Shown here: piece by piece, positions 43,401 through 43,914 of the stretch
How the letters are laid out: every line of letters starts with the position of its first letter
Numbering within the stretch: position 1 is the first letter of the stretch
NCBI GenBank assembly: GCA_017601145.1
Contig: JAFNIV010000014.1
Location: 1 to 43,914 of the forward strand
DNA length: 43,914 nt
Source: Candidatus Brockarchaeota archaeon
Lineage (GTDB): Archaea; Thermoproteota; EX4484-205; JAAOZO01
Direction: 5' to 3'
The notes under the pieces: model-generated
The model's input: only the letters and a program-made list of their open reading frames with translations
Database searches by the model: none
What the model was told of the DNA's origin: nothing
Program-made: the position numbers and the translations under genes

Positions 43401-43739
43401 GTTAAGATACTTCATAAGATTAGCGAAAAAATAGAGCCAAATGTTTTGACTTATATTGTGAATAGAAACTTGGATTTAATAGTTAACATACCAGAATCTA
43501 AAGACATTAACGAATACGAGTTAATAATGAAAGATGAGTACACTATAAGAAGAAAAGCTGTTGAGATGGGAATTCCAGTAATTACAGTATCTAAAATCCT
43601 TGAAGAACTAATAAATGGAATTCTTAACGTAGAAAAGCCATCTGTAAGATCGCTACAAGAGTACTACAGCATAAAAGAAGAATACTATGAAAAACTTGTT
43701 CAGAAAAATAAAGAAAAAGATAAAAGTATTAGTTTTTAG
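40437..43739 (+). CDS. carB: Carbamoyl-phosphate synthase large subunit
   Basis: The 1100-residue enzyme makes carbamoyl phosphate from bicarbonate, ammonia and two ATP, feeding arginine and pyrimidines. The two homologous halves are visible: VLVIGSGPIQ with GGQTALNAGYELY and VRVAYNLGGRGGGVAYN in the first, VVVLGAGTYRIGSSVEFDW with GGQTANNLAPKL and VRPSYVLGGAVMKVAWN in the second. The last part, from about residue 955 (VFVSAGTEREK), is the MGS-like allosteric domain. Full length. Element B begins seven bases after its stop codon, with its right end pointing toward carB. Confidence 0.96.
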   Translation: MPKFEWIKKVLVIGSGPIQISMAGEFDYSGTQALKALKEEGIKTILVNSNVATIQTDPKMADSVYLLPATPEFLEEIIRKENPDGIMLGFGGQTALNAGYELYKRGILKKYGVKVLGTSVESINITSDRELFMQTMKENGLPVLPSKAARSVEEALKIAEKIGYPVIVRVAYNLGGRGGGVAYNQLELEEIVSRGIANSYIGQVLVEEYIGDWKQIEYEVVRDYNDNCITVCNMENMLGMRVHTGDNIVVSPSQTLNNKEYHMLREASIKATRASKVVGECNVQLALDKNSERYYIIEINPRLSRSSALASKATGYPLAYIAAKLAIGYTLPEILNKVTNITSSFFEPALDYVVVKIPRWDLSKFGFVDRRLRTQMKSVGEVMGIGRNFEEALQKAIRMLDIGLDGLTAELEGENVEEIENALANPTDEILLTIVKAIKLGISVEKISKLTWIDEWFIWKIKNIVDMELKIKEIRELDDEDEEKIREAKKLGFSDSQISRLIKVSEEKVRAYRKKHNIIPVVKQIDTLAAEWPAKTNYLYLTYGGEKDDISFVNENKKKVVVLGAGTYRIGSSVEFDWSTMNLVWSLKKFGMDEVIVVNCNPETVSTDYDMSDKLYFEELTLERIYDIYEKENPLGVITCVGGQTANNLAPKLSKVGVKILGTEGENIDRAEDRAKFSSLLDELGIPQPKWAKFSSIEEAKRFAESIGYPVIVRPSYVLGGAVMKVAWNNKQLEEFLLRATKVSKEHPVTVSKFITEAMEVEVDGVSDGTNVMIGAIIEHLEYAGIHSGDATMIIPPQRLTSHHVETIKSYSKKIARALKIIGPFNIQYLVKGNEVSVIECNLRASRSMPFVSKVKGINLMEYAARALLGLGIEEIDEINVPYVGVKVPQFSFMQVDGADPILGVEMKSTGEAACLGDTFHDALIKATVAVGLRIPTLNSNNKKVFVSAGTEREKMEIEPVVRNLLKLGYEVYCTSGTGSYLMERGLNVKILHKISEKIEPNVLTYIVNRNLDLIVNIPESKDINEYELIMKDEYTIRRKAVEMGIPVITVSKILEELINGILNVEKPSVRSLQEYYSIKEEYYEKLVQKNKEKDKSISF

Positions 43740-43745
43740 GCTTGC

Positions 43746-43914
43746 GTGAACTACCCCTCGCTATCGCAAGGAGCTTCCTGCTTCCATGGACAGACTCGCT
43801 CTCCACTCACCCACAGCGGAGGCCTCGGCAAGTGAGACCGTTTCGAGGAACCCGTGTGGAAGGTGGGTTACGGAGGTCTTGCCCTCAGCAGGCGTCTCTT
43901 TCGGCCTGTCCCAT
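43746..43914 (-). mobile_element. Nonautonomous omega-RNA-like element (copy B), cut by window edge
   Basis: On the minus strand this matches element A over 169 bases without gaps and with four substitutions, ending in the same hairpin and TAGTTCAC at 43746. Three of the four changes keep the predicted pairing or fall in a loop. The left end and promoter lie beyond the window. The base after the right end starts GCAAGCCTAA, so a guide read from here would be antisense to the last codons of carB. Confidence 0.7.

Noticed and set aside
1-43914. CRISPR array or tRNA/rRNA genes
   Set aside because: No regularly spaced repeats were seen, and no GC-rich cloverleaf with a GTTCRA-type T arm stood out; the only GC-rich stretches are the TnpB-type elements.

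Overview
The window looks like chromosomal DNA of an AT-rich, probably thermoacidophilic archaeon of the order Sulfolobales (Thermoproteota). The signs are a 30S protein S25e gene, an aKMT-type lysine methyltransferase, a split transketolase heading a complete shikimate operon with a GHMP-type archaeal shikimate kinase, an ArgX/LysX ATP-grasp protein beside argG/argH/carAB, a bifunctional-type GH3 glycosidase, many apparently leaderless genes with a TATA-like box about 25-35 bases before the start codon, and IS200/IS605-type TnpB elements. The genus cannot be fixed from sequence reading alone.

Layout. 0-4.4 kb: a truncated unknown gene, a CoA-disulfide-reductase-like flavoprotein, tryptophanyl-tRNA synthetase, a CBS/zinc-ribbon protein and ribosomal protein S25e. 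4.4-5.6 kb: a tnpB-only IS200/IS605-type element with recognisable left and right ends. 5.6-8.0 kb: aKMT methyltransferase, an M42 aminopeptidase and a winged-helix-like hypothetical. 8.0-8.3 kb: the frameshifted tail of a second, unrelated TnpB, abutting a PiT-type phosphate permease/DUF47 pair (8.3-9.9 kb). 10-15.2 kb: D-Ala-D-Ala-ligase-like ATP-grasp protein, ThiI, a broken small gene, a P-loop protein, a glycerophosphodiester phosphodiesterase and a small GNAT protein.

15.5-24.9 kb (minus strand): one compact operon, transketolase N and C subunits, chorismate mutase-prephenate dehydrogenase, DAHP synthase, aroB, aroE, aroC, aroK, aroA, aroD, with 4-base ATGA overlaps and other short overlaps. 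It makes erythrose 4-phosphate, carries it through all seven steps to chorismate, and then commits it to prephenate and tyrosine. The first gene appears to have a frameshift near its N-terminus, next to a perfect 18-bp palindrome. 25-29 kb: GH3 glycosidase with a zinc alcohol/sugar dehydrogenase, and a WrbA flavoprotein. 29.2-30.6 kb: TrpB2-type tryptophan synthase beta chain. 31-35.2 kb: an M20-family protein lacking usual metal ligands, a ChrB-like protein, an amino-acid-permease relic, and a membrane-anchored clan-A glycoside hydrolase. 35.5-43.7 kb: argH-argG facing argX-carA-carB, an arginine/pyrimidine precursor block.

The most unusual feature is a pair of short GC-rich non-coding elements (about 30.71-30.99 kb, and 43.75 kb to the window end, inverted relative to each other). 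Over the 169 shared bases they differ at four positions, and they end in the same hairpin and TAGTTCAC tail as the resident tnpB element. One copy is complete, with an internal TATA-like box placed to start a roughly 206-nt structured RNA ending exactly at the element's right end. This is what one would expect of a stand-alone, nonautonomous TnpB guide-RNA (omega RNA) element. The resident TnpB itself has Gly where the RuvC-II catalytic Glu normally sits. Both points are inferences from reading the sequence and need the searches and RNA data named below.
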